Source: Eurosta solidaginis (Eukaryota > Arthropoda > Insecta > Diptera > Tephritidae). From it: DNA of 64,000 nt. A program made the position numbers and the translations under genes. This document shows positions 22,224 to 34,637 of the stretch, in pieces (the first letter of the stretch is position 1; every line of letters starts with the position of its first letter). Where the stretch lies: NCBI RefSeq assembly GCF_040869045.1, contig NC_090319.1:179650645-179714644 (forward strand). The letters run 5' to 3'. The notes beneath the pieces were generated by a model that saw only the letters and a list, made by a program, of their open reading frames with translations, was not told the DNA's origin and searched no databases.

Positions 22224-22838
22224 ATGAGGGAAAAGAGAAAATATTTCAAAAGGTTGAAGAATAATATAGTTTCAACAATTGTTACAGTGAAAGGAAATAA
22301 TAGGTTTTTCGCCAAAACAAAGATAGGAGGTTATGAGGTCCTGGCTCTCTTGGACTCAGGGGCGAGTGCCAGCTGCTTAGGAAAAGGCTCAGCGTCACTT
22401 CTATGCGATAAGGAGACCCTAATTGTGCCAATCAGGGGCCAGAATATCCGGACCGCGAACGGGGAGGACACTGCCGTGGTAGGGGTAATAAAGTTACCAG
22501 TTGTGTGGAATTACACCTCCAGGGAATTAGAGTTTTCGATTGCACCCGGTCTACAACAGGAGGTATATCTGGGGGAGGACTTTTGGAAGGCGTTCGGTAT
22601 GAGCGTTGTGAGTAAGGGTGTGAGTGGTAGTGTGAATGGTGCCAGTGTGGCGGAGCTCGTGCCCGCCGAGGGTAACTTGTCTTTCGACGCTGTGCAGCAC
22701 CTTTTAACGCCGGAGAAAAATGATAGGTTGGAGCGTGTAAAAGCCCAATTCCCGTCCTTCGTGGTATTAGGATTAGGCCAAACAGATAAGGAGGAACACG
22801 TCATCGAGGTGGTTCACGAGAATCTGCCAGTAGAGTAG
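22224..22838 (+). pseudogene. pol: Gypsy A protease
   Basis: 204 codons open from ATG 22224 to TAG 22836-22838. The retropepsin motif LALLDSGASASCLG holds the catalytic Asp at residue 44 (codon 22353), with a flap-like RTANGEDTAVVG and an EVYLGEDFWKAFGM C-terminal helix. The protease would process Gag and Pol. The TAG falls inside the linker before RT, where the reading continues RHYPISPAIQKLI, so it looks like a point nonsense mutation rather than a natural end. Upstream (22044-22223) is a Lys/Glu-rich linker. Confidence 0.85.
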
Positions 22839-23738
22839 CGCCATTACCCGATTTCACCAGCTATTCAAAAACTTATTTATGCAGAGTTGGATCGTATGAT
22901 AAGCTTGGGAGTGATCGAGGAGTCCAACAGCAGCTGGAATTCGCCGGTATCACTGGTAATAAAAGGGACGAAAAACCGCCTGTGCCTGGACGCTCGAAAA
23001 GTCAACGAACGAACAATTAAGGATGCCTACCCCTTACTCCAGATCGATGGAATCCTCAGCCGGCTACAAACTACACGATATATTTCCGCAATCGACTTGA
23101 AACTCGCTTTCTGGCAGATTCCTCTGGAGAAGAAGTCAAGAGAAAAGACTGCTTTTACTGTCCCTGGCCGACCCCTATACCAATTCACTGTCATGCCTTT
23201 CGGGTTGTGCAATGCAGCACAACGTATATGTCGTCTTATGGAAAAGGTCATTCCGCCCGCTTTACGTGAGTGTGTTATTGTGTATCTTGATGATTTATTA
23301 GTGTGTATCGAAGATTTCTCGTCTCATATGTGTTTGTTGGAAAAGGTCGTTCGGTGTCTTCGCGAGGCTAAGTTAACGATTAATGTCGAAAAAAGCAAGT
23401 TTTGTTTCAAAGAAGTTCGATATCTAGGGTATGTAGTCGGGGATGGTTGCATTAGAACAGACGCCAATAAAGTAATAGCTGTGAGGGACTTTCCAGTTCC
23501 GAAAACCCCGAAGCAACTACGACGGTTTCTGGGTATGTCGGGCTGGTACCGACGTTTCATACACGACTATGTGACAACTGCAGCTCCGCTGCACGACTGC
23601 CTCAAACTGGACCAAATTACGAAAATTATCATGACGGACGAAGCTTTGAAATCTTTTGACATTTTGAAGAAAAGTTTGATTAAGGCACCAGTGCTTACAC
23701 ACCCTGATTTTAACCGAACATTTTTTTATTCAACGTGA
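22839..23738 (+). pseudogene. pol: Gypsy A reverse transcriptase
   Basis: The open stretch 22887-23738 reads LGVIEESNSSWNSPVSLV, LCLDARKVNERT, SAIDLKLAFWQIPL with the first catalytic Asp, PFGLCNAAQRICRLM, and VIVYLDDLLV with YLDD at 23283-23294 (residue 133 of this stretch), then LGMSGWYRRFI in the thumb. It is Ty3/gypsy RT with all polymerase-box residues present. It is framed by TAG 22836 upstream and a frameshift at about 23736. Confidence 0.88.
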
Positions 23739-24219
23739 TGCATCAACTAACGGAGTGGGAGGAGTTTTGTTCCAACTAGACGATGACTAGAACGAAAGAC
23801 CGATTGCCGTTTCGGCAAAACTAAATAAAGCACAAAAAAACTACAGAATAACAGAACTAGAATGATATGCTGCGATCGTGAGTGTTAAAAGATTCCGACC
23901 TTATGTGGAAGGAACCCCGTTCACCATCATATCTGATCATGCCAGCCTCAAATGGCTCATGAATCAGAAAGATCTTTCTGGGAGGCTGGCAAGGTGGAGT
24001 TTGAAGCTCCAAGGTTATGACTTCGATATTCAACATCGAAAAGATGCACAAAACGTGGTCCCCGACACACTCTCCCGAATGCATATGGACGAAATACAGA
24101 CGAATGACAGAACCATCGACATTTGTCTCGAGTCACCGTTATTCGAGTCGGCGGAGTATATGGAGTTGAAAAAGACGGTGACCGAGAACCAAGACAAGTT
24201 GCCAGACTTATGCATATAG
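23739..24219 (+). pseudogene. pol: Gypsy A RNase H
   Basis: After a frameshift near 23736 the RNase H reading shows RDASTNGVGGVLF, then stops around 23788 and 23862. 23878-24219 then continues KRFRPYVEGTPFTIISDHASLKWLM and ends with SRMHMDE.. and a TAG. The conserved D..E..D pattern is partly traceable. It follows RT directly, as in all gypsy elements. Confidence 0.82.
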
Positions 24220-25382
24220 GACGGTTACGTCTATAAACGGACGCAATTCGACAGGGGGAACGATCTTATAGCGGACCAGACCTGGAAGTTTTGGGTTCCG
24301 TCGGAGTTGCGACCAGTGCTGGTAGAGTCGTCTCACGGCTCACCGTCCACTAGACATGGCGGTATACATATAACTCTATCCCGACTACGTCAGAAATATT
24401 ACTGGCCAGGCATGGTTTCAGATGTTTGCACATATATTAAAGAGTGTGAAACTTGCAGAATTAATAAAACACAAAATGTCTACAAACAACCACTGATGGG
24501 GAAACAAAAGCTCACAGAGCGGCCTTTCCAACGTCTGTTTATTGATTTTATGGGTCCTTATCCACGTTGTAGTGATGGTAATGTCTTTGTCTTTTTGTGT
24601 TTAAATCATTTTTCGAAGTTTGTGTTTTTAAAACCGATGAGAAGGGCAACTTCAGCCGAAGTAGTTAAGTTCTTGGAGAGGAATGTCTTCCATGTGTTCG
24701 GTGTGCCTGAGTATGTCCACTCAGACAATGAGCAACAATTGGTTTCTGAGGTGTTTACTAGTTTCCTAGAGAAATATGACACCAAGCATGTGAAGACCGC
24801 CTTCTACTCACCCCAGGGTAACGCTGCGGAGAGGGTAAACCGATCGGTCCTACCGATCATTACATCATTTATAAAAGAGAATCAGAAAAATTTGGACAAA
24901 TGTGTCAGTGATGCCGCATTTGCACTCCGCAGCGTTACACATGCAGCAATCAACATGTCGCCGTACTTCGCCACTTTCGGTATGCCTATGATAAAGCATG
25001 CTGCATCATATGAGCTATCCGAAAGCTGGTAGCGGTGAAGGATGTTGATTAAGAGGTAGAGGCTCCAAGTGATAAACTGCAACTTATTCGTAACCAAATT
25101 ATGAAAGAGCTGAAGTTGGCCCATGAAAGGAGCCAAAAGGTTTACGACACTAGAAGTAGGAATGTCACGTCCAAAATAGGACAAGTGGTATATCGCCGAA
25201 ACTTTAAACAAAGTTCCCAAGCCGAAAACTATAATGCCAATTTAGCCCCTAAGCAAATCCGATGCGTTGTCTTAAAATCAATAGGAAATTCAATGTATGA
25301 ACTTGGCGACAGTAGTGGGAAAAAGATCGGCGTATACCACGTAAGACATTTTCGCCAAATAGTTGCTTGTTTTTTTTTGTAG
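24220..25382 (+). pseudogene. pol: Gypsy A integrase
   Basis: The zinc domain reads HGGIHITLSRLRQKYYWPGM..CETCRINKT (HHCC). The catalytic core has FIDFMGPYPRC (D), YVHSDNEQQLV (D; the usual G is E) and YSPQGNAAERVNRSV (E). 24307-25032 is one open run ending at TAG 25030. The C-terminal GPY/F-like domain (VVYRRNFKQSS..YHVRHFRQ) continues in 25101-25382. Integrase inserts the DNA copy. The catalytic triad is present, but a stop separates the domains. Confidence 0.87.
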
Positions 25383-25854
25383 TGCTAGTACTTTTGTTCT
25401 ATGTTATTTGTTTGTTAATTGACGTAGTCTATTTATTTTTTTAATAGTCTATTTTATTTATTAATTAACTCATCGACGTATTTAATTATTTTATTAAATT
25501 ATCTTATTTTTCTTGACTTTATATTCATTTGATTTTTTTTACATTTATTTAATTTATTTATTTATTTTACATTTTTTTTACCTAGTTGACTATGTGATCT
25601 GTGATATATATATATTTTTTTTCCATCTGTGATATTTTATTTTATACATTTTTTTCATAATTTTTCTGCTAACTGTGAAATTTTATTTTATTTTTTATCT
25701 GTGATATTTTATTTAATATTGGATATGTAGAGTAGTATCAGTGATATAGGTTTAAGTAGTAGCATTAGCCCAGTGATTTAGTTTTTAGGTAAACAGTAAA
25801 AAAATATAAGGCGTGAAGAGAAATAGGGCCGGCATTGAGTCGTGGATCGAGGCC
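25383..25854 (+). other. AT-rich 3' untranslated region of Gypsy A
   Basis: Mostly T and A, with several GTGATAT-type short repeats (25590-25720). A purine-rich GGCGTGAAGAGAAATAGGG (25811-25829) just before the LTR may be the polypurine tract. No ORF. Confidence 0.6.
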
Positions 25855-28800
25855 ACACGTTGGACGCGGGATATGATACTTGGCAGGCTGCGTTGAAAAC
25901 CTTTTACGCACACGCTCCATAGTGCAGGCACCATCGGCGGTTGCGAGCCTCTAACGACTGCCTGTCTTCATACTGGCTTGAATGAGTGGCAGCGTGCACA
26001 TGTGTCTATGTGTTTATGTGTTTTGTGTCCAGGTACGTGCCTTAGCCGCAATGTTGCCACTAATCTAATGGCATCACGTATTGACGACATTGTACCTATA
26101 GTGAACACAATGTTGCAGCGGAAATAAGATATTGTGCTTGGCATCATGTTGTGATAATAAATAAAATATCACCACGAACTTATGTGTTTGTGTTGTTCTG
26201 GTGTGTATGTGGATGTGTATTTGCGCAAGGCTACGAACGTGTGAATGTATCAGTGTGAGCGGTCAAGGCACGAACCAAATGTATCTGTGTAGGTGTTCGT
26301 TTTATGGAGCGGTAAGCGTGTGAATGTATGAGTGCATGGTGGTATAGATGGAAAATACGGGAAAGCCGAAAAGAAAGCTTGGCATGTAATGGTAACAATT
26401 TTCCGTTTCTGGGTAACATTCCTTACAACGGCGGTGGCTATAAGAAGGGGAAAAATGAGTCAACGTTCCAAACTCCTGTTTCAACAGTGCCCAGTGTAAG
26501 TCAAGTGCAAGTGCTAAAGTAAAGTGAAGTGCGCGATTTTAACAACGAGCAAAAAAAAGTTCCAACGTCTAGTGAAGTGCGCGGATTTAAATTCGAAAAA
26601 GGAAAAAGTCCTTGTTTTGTTGTTTGCTGTGCGTGCCGCAAGTATACGCGCGAACTCACACCTATGTGAAGCGGGGACCACGAAAACAGGAAACCTGCCC
26701 GGAAAATCATGAGTCGAGGCCATCTCGCCCACGCAAAGACCCACTTGGCACGGTCCTTGGCTATATACCGCCCGGCAAAAACTACCACGCACTACACTAA
26801 ATTTTTAATTTGGTGGCGCACACCACAAAACCAGCCGCTACATCATTTTTATATTGGCAACATACGACCGTAACAACCACAACAGCATATCTTTTTTTTT
26901 TTTTGATTGGCGACATACCCTCCGACAATCCCCACGCCATCTTTCTTATATTCGCGAAACACAGCCCAACAGCAACTACATTATATTGGCGCCATACCGC
27001 TCGGCGACAACAAACCCATCTTTGTAAGAGTGGCGGCGAAACACCAACCATCACCTGTATACATTTTTAACTCGCCGACATACCGCTCAACTAAAACCAC
27101 TTCATGCTTCGTTATATTGGCGACGTAACATCCAAAAACACGTATATGCATCTTAAATAACCATAAGCACTACACTATAATTTTGTTCGTCGGCGCTCAC
27201 CACAACAACAACAACAACAAAACCATCTACAAGAAATTGGTAAGTTTGCGTATGAAACTTTTACCAGCGGCGTTGAGCCGCAACAATAACAGCCACTACA
27301 CCCCATACAACGAACAAAAAAAAAATACAAGCTGAGTTTGGCAAGTTGGAAAACAGGAGCAACTACACTAAAAGAAGATACCAGCAACAACCAAAACACA
27401 TTTGGCAACAGATTTTGAGAAATTTTGGGCCGGCGCATTTAATCCTGGTAACCTAAACAGCAGCAAACACTGGCGGAGGGAGGAGCTGTTCCGGAATAAT
27501 ATTTGGTCATATTATTATTTTTGTATATATTTATATATTATTATATTTTGTAAATTTTTAGTTAAATACTATCATAAAGGGAGTAGGGAATGGACAAAAG
27601 GGTCATTTCGTTACCGAGGCAAAGTATTTTGTTGTTAGAAGATATATAGTTTATATAGTTTAATTCCATATTTCAGGAGTAAATGGTGGCACTCCCGCCT
27701 CCATCCTCTTTCTTTTTGTTCTACATTTTCTTTTTTTTCATATTTTTTCGGTTTGACATTCCATTTTTTTATCTTTTAATATCGTTACCTTCTACCGTAT
27801 ACACATGTCCTTTTACGCACATTTTTTTTCTGCTACCTATGGTAGCACCAACTAAAAATTTTCGAATTTTCATTCCTTGCTTTTTTTTCATTTTGTTTAG
27901 GATTAGGTATTTGAAAAATCCATTCCAATATACCTTTTTATTAGCTTCACACCCCGAGATTGAATATGATAGGGTGCCCTCAGCACTATAGGCATTTTTT
28001 TTCGGTAGAATACACTTACTTTTTTTTTATATATAACCTTTGCGTTCGATCATCACGATGTTAAAATTGGTAATATCAAAAAACTCAATAACCAAGATTC
28101 CAAGCGCGCGATCTGGCTGAGTGATTGAGGGTGGCTCACGCGAGCGTGCCTGAGGGTACATATGTAATGCATGTTAAGATTATTTTTTTTTTTCAGCAAA
28201 TTCAGCACATCCACTCAACTACACCGGCGACGTTGGAGTAAGAGTATTTGGGTGAGTGAAATTTGAGCACAATATTTTTGCCAATACACATATTTAAATG
28301 TATGTACATATATTACCATATAATGCCTGATCTTCTTGAGAAAATAGAAGAAGGAATCCTACACATAAGGAATATATGTACATACATAGGTACAAACATA
28401 CATACATTTTGTTTATAATATGCCAAACTGGTTTTTGCTTTACTTTGATGACCTACTTTTGCTTTGTACAAAATTGATTTTATATTTACTTGAGCGGTTG
28501 TGGTAGGTCACGGATTAGGGTTTTAAAATTTTTGGTTTACTATTTTTTTGCACTTATCTTGAATTTCATATCTTTAATATTGGTAGGATAGGGTAGGCCG
28601 TAAATTGAAAAAGATTGTTGTGAATTTATTATTCTGTTATATTTTTTTTTGGCAACATTTATTATTATTTTTGCTAAGTTTGTTTTTGCGAATAATAATA
28701 ACATTTGAATTGAAAACTTGTGATTATTATTAGAGCGTAGTTTAATTTAATTTAAAATTTTCTTGAAATCATAATTTTTAGTTTACGTTCCTCTTTTTGA

Positions 28801-29017
28801 GTTTGTTATAATAAATGAATAATGTATGGATGAAAATTTTAGATCTTTTCATAATGCAGGGCTAAAGTTTTAGGTTTGGTGTTGGTCCTGCGCTTGCGCG
28901 TGGCAAGGTAAGATGAAGGTAAGTGTTTAGGGAAAATGACTGAGTGACAGGGGACAGACTAGTGTCAGGTTTGGGGGCACTGTAAGTAGATAGGAGTCAG
29001 CCCAGTGCCCACGGTGC
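25855..29017 (+). repeat. Gypsy A 3' LTR, truncated at its end
   Basis: Matches the 5' LTR from its first bases (CACGTTGGACGCGGG) through GGGGGCACTG..CCCACGGTGC, then stops at 29017. The last ~290 bp, including the ACGTAACA end, are missing. It has no hAT and keeps about 50 bp around 28100-28160 that the 5' LTR lacks. Confidence 0.85.
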
Positions 29018-29230
29018 ACACGAGTTCTTACAAGACAGTACAAACACGAGTAAAACTAAGCTAATGGAAATGCTTGCGCATGACAATGAGTTCTAGTTGT
29101 GTTGCAACACTAAATTCAAGTTTTCTTGTATTGACACAACTCACTCTCACATGTGCATACATAATACAGTGGTGGAAACCTAAAAGTACAACTGTATACA
29201 CTTGTACGATTCCATTTATACAGCGCTCAA
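29018..29230 (-). mobile_element. hAT 1-family terminal fragment
   Basis: Reverse complement of about 16247-16465, the left end of hAT 1, including the CATTTATACAGCGCTC end at about 29213-29228. No 8-bp target repeat was found, and the Gypsy A LTR breaks exactly at its left side, so it marks a rearrangement rather than a clean insertion. Confidence 0.8.
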
Positions 29231-29542
29231 GTTAAAATAATAATGACAGAGAAATTAAAATCAAAACATTTTCCAAAATTTGTAAATTCCCAATTAATTT
29301 CACTATGCTCCAAATTCATGGACATATTTGCATTAGAAACAGAACCAATTTCTTCTAATAACTTTTACAAACAAAAACTACACATGAAAGATGATAACCC
29401 TGTTTATATAAAAAATTATAGATTGGCTCAGACAGAGAAAGTAAACAAGTAAACAAACTAATTGAAGATGATATTACAGAACCATCCATATCCGAATATA
29501 ACAGCCCAATTTTACTAGTTCCTAAAGACTCACTACCAGGAC
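29231..29542 (+). pseudogene. pol: 412/mdg1-like Gypsy C pol, pre-RT part
   Basis: 29243-29452 reads LCSKFMDIFALETEPI, NNFYKQKLHMKDDNPVYIKN: the NNFY..KL..PVYIKNYR pattern is typical of the linker leading into RT in the 412/mdg1 lineage. TAA near 29450 follows. Reading then continues to the hAT 2 insertion at 29543 and resumes at 32152. Confidence 0.8.
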
Positions 29543-32143
29543 CAGGGCCGTAGAGAGAAAATCCGGGCCCGGGACTAAACAATTTACGGGTCCCCTATAA
29601 AAAATCCACTAATACATTTGACTTATTTGAATTAATGACGTCTCATTCATAAATCATTATTGATGGATTACATCAAAGAAAATTTTGCCACATCAACTAA
29701 ATGATTTTTGGACTAAGAGCTGAAAATAAAATTAACACAGAATACTTACTATTTATACTATTTTATTGTAACGTAGAAATAAAATTCGCCTTTAACAGCC
29801 ACATATTGTTTCAACTAATCTTCTCTAGTTATTTGGTAACATTTTAATACATTTCTGATAAATTTAATGATGATTATAAATTTTAATTATTCAATATAGA
29901 AGGTTACGATATCGGATGCTTTTTTCACTGCAAAAACGTAGTGCAGAACAGTGACAGGTATAGTGCAAAAGATGCGTAAAGCAACACAAATGTTGGGGGA
30001 AATTGTATATAGATTTTGAACATAGACGGCATTTAGCAATTCCAATGGTGACAGACCTTTATCAAAATTTGCTTCGTAAATGTGTTTCAAGTGAATTATT
30101 TCGCATTCTACTCTTTGAGAAATGTCCAACTTGTATTTGTCGACAAATTTTGCTGCGCTCGCCCGAATCGCAGTTTCATCCTTGTCTTCAAATTGCCAAA
30201 AAAAGGAAAACGTCTCGCTAAAATTTCTCATAGCTGCAAATCGTTCAGTAATGCCAGTGATTACCGAATCAACGATCACCAGGAATGTATTGGTTTTAAA
30301 ATCAGACTCTGAATCATCCGTAATCAGCTCATTTAAATTATCTTCAGAACGTCTTTTGGGTTTTCTCTTTCGAATGTCCGGAAACTTTGGTGAGATGTTC
30401 AATTGAATAGCAACTGTTTTGCATTCGTTTAAAATTGTTTCCCATTGGTTCCTGATCAACTTCAAATCAGATAATAAGGCATCTGATGTCGGACCTCAAC
30501 ATTTATGGTGGCGTCTCTAGCTTGGATGACCACATTTCTTTCATTAATGGTAGTCAGTACTTTGAACCAAATTGAGGACAGCATGATACATTCGAACTTG
30601 TTGATGTGCTTGAGAATGCCGGTAACAGCTCCGTATGCTTCGTCAAATTTGGCTTTTGTCTGAAAGACTATGAAGAGGGCTCGGTACATTTTTTTTTTTT
30701 TTTTTTAGGATGTCCCATCGTTGTGGAGTGCTGCTGAAAATAGTAAAATATTTTGGAACAACTCCGAAGAAAATAATTGCAGCCGTACAACAATCTGCAG
30801 CATCAACACCACATAAATTGAGACTGTGGTTTACACAAGACGAGTAATCAGTATTCGAGTTTTTGTCGAGAATGTGACATAGTGCTCCGTTGTAAGCTCA
30901 TATTGGTGCCGTTATCGGACCCTTGTGCACGAAAATCTTTTAATGGGATTTCTTGTTTACTTAGAGTATGACAAATTAGATCAGCGATTTTCCGACCAGT
31001 TTTTTTGTTACAATTCAAGAAATTGTAATATTTGTTGCTTTCGAATTGAAATGGAGTTAGCGCAAAATGAACGTAGTCAAGGTAACTAGCATCAGGCATA
31101 GCATCAACGATAATAGCAAAATACTTGGCTTTCTTGCCTTAATCTAATATAGTTTCCCTCACATGCTTTGCACAAATTTCTATAAACTCGTTCTGAATGT
31201 CTGGGGAAAGATAGTGAACTTGTAAACGTTTGTGCTGCTGTGGTGAAATCCTGACTTTCTCCAAATGATCTCTAAGTATCGGATCATAATGGTTTATAAG
31301 ATCTTAGATGCCCAAAAAATGTCCCTTGTTTCGTTCACCAAGATATGTATATACTTTCGCCTTTGAAAGCTAGGCCTCTTTCACCCAAAAGTAAAATAGT
31401 GTCCAAAATTCTATATAAAGTTTCTTTCCACTTTTGAGTTTCAGTGATTAGCTGGTTGATAAGTGTATCAATTACAGTCTCCTTTTGAGTTAGATTTTGT
31501 AAAGATCGCCATTGAATATAACATTTAATGTGATCTTGAGTATTTTCGTGTGATGGCAGTTTATATGGCATTATAGCTTCTTCCATACCTGAAATTCCGA
31601 ATATCCGCAACAAATTTTAGGTAAATTTAAAGTATTGGTGCTTAATAGTCATGCTCCCATTTCTCTCCATTTGGCAAGATTCTGCTTAACGACGAGGTAG
31701 GAAATGCCTCGTCATGACAATCACCTGGATAAATAGCAGGCCATTTTTGATGACCTCGACGAATTATTCCGTTGACTTCTTCAGATCGCAAAAACTCATT
31801 ATTCGCGGTACCGATATCGAAGTCATTTAAACAATATGTACTTTGATACAGAGTTGGTGGTATCGTTGGAAGACTTTTTGAAGATGAACCTTCATCAGTG
31901 TCACCACGAAAACTTTAAAATTTCGGATTCATGTAAACATACATTATTGTTTGATGTTTTTATTGTCTCCTCACTGTTTGAAGGCTCAGGCAAAAAATCA
32001 ATTAATATACTTTGCTTTTGAAATTAGGGTTAAAATTTGCACATGGAACAACTAAAGACTCTCCTGAATTAAAAAAAATGTCGAAGTACCTCTAAATCGC
32101 GGGCCCCCTGAGAAACTCCGGGCCTCCCCTCTCGTCGGGCCTG
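29543..32143 (-). mobile_element. hAT transposon 2 (ZMYM/DUF4371-type)
   Basis: 2601 bp flanked by the 8-bp target duplication ACCAGGAC (29535-29542 and 32144-32151). Ends are CAGGGCCG on the left and CAGGCCCG on the right when reversed, each followed by a shared CCGGGCC block. It splits an RT domain that reads on across the gap. The transposase is on the minus strand and broken. Confidence 0.92.
29887..31613 (-). pseudogene. hAT 2 transposase, broken
   Basis: Minus-strand pieces in order: 31613-31335 (YKLPSHENTQDHIKCYIQWRS.., before the core), 31099-30848 with LPLKDFRAQGSDNGTNMS-type residues (the DUF4371 core signature near a catalytic Asp), 30689-30462, and 30465-29887 ending with KGLSPLELLNAVYVQNLY and VALRIFCTIPVTV, the hATC region. 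This layout is that of zinc-finger-MYM-like hAT transposases. The N-terminal zinc finger is not recognisable. A T/A run near 30690 and multiple frame breaks make it inactive. Confidence 0.8.
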
Positions 32144-32151
32144 ACCAGGAC

Positions 32152-32470
32152 ACACAGAGAAGAGATGGAGATTGGTTGTCGATTACGGACAGGTAAATAA
32201 AAAGTTAGCAGCAGATAAATTCCTACTCCCAAGAATTGATGACATTTTAGATCAACTGGGAAGAGCGAAATATTTTTCGTGTTTATATATTATGTCAGGC
32301 TTTCACCAAATATAATTACACCAGACTCTAGGGATATAACTTCGTTTGCAGCTGAAAATGGCACATATAGATTTAAAAGACTACCATATGGATTAAAAGT
32401 AGCACCTAATTCGTTTCAAAGAATGATGAGTTGGCATTCGCAGGCCTTATTTTAAGAACTGTGCAAACTG
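32152..32470 (+). pseudogene. pol: Gypsy C reverse transcriptase remnant
   Basis: Resumes directly after the hAT target repeat: RDGDWLSITD.., then residues of LPRIDDILDQLGRAKYFS and a frameshifted GFHQI segment, FKRLPYGLKVAPNSFQRMM. These are the RT motifs before the YxDD box; the box itself is missing because the sequence jumps near 32440 to integrase. Several stops. Confidence 0.78.
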
Positions 32471-33055
32471 CTAAAAATTGAGCATAAAATCTTAACACCA
32501 TACCATCATCAAACTTTGTGCACTGTAGAGCGCAGTCACAGGACGTTTAATGAATATGTACGTTCTTACATATCCAGTGACAAAGATGATTGGGATGAAT
32601 ACCTCAGGTATTTCGCGTACTGTTACAATACAACGCCATCGACCATACATGGATATTGTCCTTTCGAGCTTATATTCGCAAAAAACCCTCCGACTTACGA
32701 ATTCTTAGGAGATAACACAATCAGCCTACTATACAACCACGAGGCTTATGACAAGGAAATTAAATACACACTACAGATAGCACAGCAACGAGCTAGGAAA
32801 TTTGTCCAAGAGGTTAAAGAAAAACAAAAAACAAATTATGATAGAACTAGCTACAGTAAAGAAATAAATTTAGGTAATTTAGTATTAGTTAGAGAGGAAG
32901 CCGGACATACGTTAGATAATAAATACAAAAGACAGTATAGAGTAAAAAATATTGATAAAAAAAACAACTTTACATTAATACCACAAAAAATAAGAAATCG
33001 CGGTAGGACAAGTAAAGATAAGGAAATAATAATCCATAAGAATAGGCTTTGGTAA
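32471..33055 (+). pseudogene. pol: Gypsy C integrase C-terminal part
   Basis: 179 codons open (32516-33055): VERSHRTFNEYVRSYISS, DDWDEYLRYFAYCYNTTPST and YCPFELIFAKNPPTYEFL. The E of the catalytic triad is in VERSH, and the NTTPS..PFEL block is 412/mdg1-like. The C-terminus GRTSKDKEIIIHKNRLW ends at TAA. The RT end, RNase H and integrase N-terminus are deleted, so this is a deletion derivative with an intact-looking tail. Confidence 0.85.
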
Positions 33056-33058
33056 ACG

Positions 33059-33770
33059 CAGTGATGCAGAAGTGGTTTATATTCAATTATTATTCATTTA
33101 TTGAATATTAGCACTTAAAACTAACGGTATAAAATGATGTATTCAAGGTAGATTTAGACAAACCGTATTTGAAAGGTTTGAACCAAAAATTTATAAAATG
33201 GTTTTAATGAATTGAATGATGCTCTTAAGGCCTTCTTCCGCGATGGCACTTATATGTTCCGATGACTATCGTGCAAGGATATTGGCACATGTAAACGCAA
33301 GATGGATAAAGGGTTCACCCCAAGTGCGTAAGTTGATTAGTATAAATTAACAAACTTACGATACTGTTTGCAGATGCTTCCTGGATGGATTCGGTATGTT
33401 GGATGGACTGAATCTGCTTGAAGATGGTTGCACTTCTTTGTGATAGACCTCGACTGTCTGGAACTGATGATTGATTACAGATGAGCGATATGCCCATGCG
33501 ACTAGTTGATGATAACGAATAAGAAGAGAGCGAAGTGACGGATTGCACTTGTATATATGGAAGGCACCTCCAATGAGTATTGATTGGAAGTAATGGATGG
33601 CAACTCCAGTCTATTTCACTTGCAAGGTTGTATGAGCGCAAGTCATACAACTGGTTATGTGACCGAAAGTCACTTACGGAACTTATAGTGACCTATGGAA
33701 CGGAATATTATTTAAGTGAGCACAACTCACTTAAACATGGCGGCCCCCTTGCACTTGTGCAAGGATAAAC
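33059..33770 (-). repeat. Candidate LTR, minus strand
   Basis: On the minus strand it shows a TATA-like TATATACAAG (about 33549-33558) and, 450 bp on, an AATAAA signal (about 33098) before its end near 33062. It lies downstream of a minus-strand BEL gag, so it may be that element's 3' LTR. The start is not fixed, and no second copy is in the window. Confidence 0.5.
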
Positions 33771-34637
33771 CTATGAAAATTGTATCCTAATCGAGGGTTG
33801 GGTTGTAGTTAGTTTTCGGTATGTGCTGATATGATAGTTTGTAGAAGTTGTTTCATGTCACCATGATGGATTCGTCCATTTTGATGCGTATAATTCGATG
33901 ATATAATATATGTAGACTGGATTTCCTTTCCAGCTGATTTGGTTTGTTATGATTTCTCTGAATGATGAAAACTGATACTTTTGACACAAGATTGTAATCC
34001 TATAAATAAGATTAGCTTTAGAAGATGATTTTTAAAACCATATCTTTTGGATGATAAATTATGTAGGGATAAAGTTGGATTCAGAACCGAGCTGTGGTAT
34101 GACGATAGAATGAAATTCCTCATAGATATTTTTTTCTTTTACTAGTTTATGATACGTTGTTGTTTAAAGATGGATATCGCAAGTGGACTGTATATGATTA
34201 GGTTTGAATACGGTATTAAACGTGATTTTTATTGAACTTCTTGCAAAAGATTCGACGAAACGAAAATATTGAAATGTATAAATGATATTTGTCATTAAAA
34301 TGACGGAGTGTTGACTCATGTGATAAAAGTTGGTTTATTTAGCTGTGCTGAAACTTGAAGATTATGTTTATGTCACATATCTGTAATAGCTTTCGAAAGA
34401 GGACTGTATTTGAGATGGTTTAGATAGGGTCGAAATAGAATTTTCAGAGTACTAACATTTTCAAAAAATAACACTGCATTTTTTTAAATGTCGAGATGAT
34501 CTTGATTATTGATACTGAGGTTTGGTAGAACAAAAGAGAAACTAGGAGTTCTGTGGTGAGAATCCTGTCGGATGTGGTTATATGAAAAGTGCTGAGACTT
34601 GATGACTGTGATGTTTCTCGTGACTCTCGAAATAAGA
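33771..34637. other. No gene seen
   Basis: AT-rich sequence with stops in all frames. If the flanking minus-strand LTR and gag belong together, pol is deleted here. Confidence 0.5.

Larger units (their letters stand above)
14029..29017 (+). mobile_element. Gypsy A: Ty3/gypsy element with ~3.2-kb LTRs
   Basis: A long-LTR element: 5' LTR 14029-20305 (with a 3-kb hAT inside), tRNA-Lys primer site, ~1.2-kb leader, truncated gag, protease, RT, RNase H, integrase, ~470-bp AT-rich tail, and a 3' LTR 25855-29017 lacking its last ~290 bp. Order PR-RT-RH-IN is Ty3/gypsy. Long LTRs with a Lys primer recall the Ulysses/Osvaldo group of Drosophila; that placement is from memory. All ORFs carry stops or frameshifts. 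No envelope gene was seen. Confidence 0.85.
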
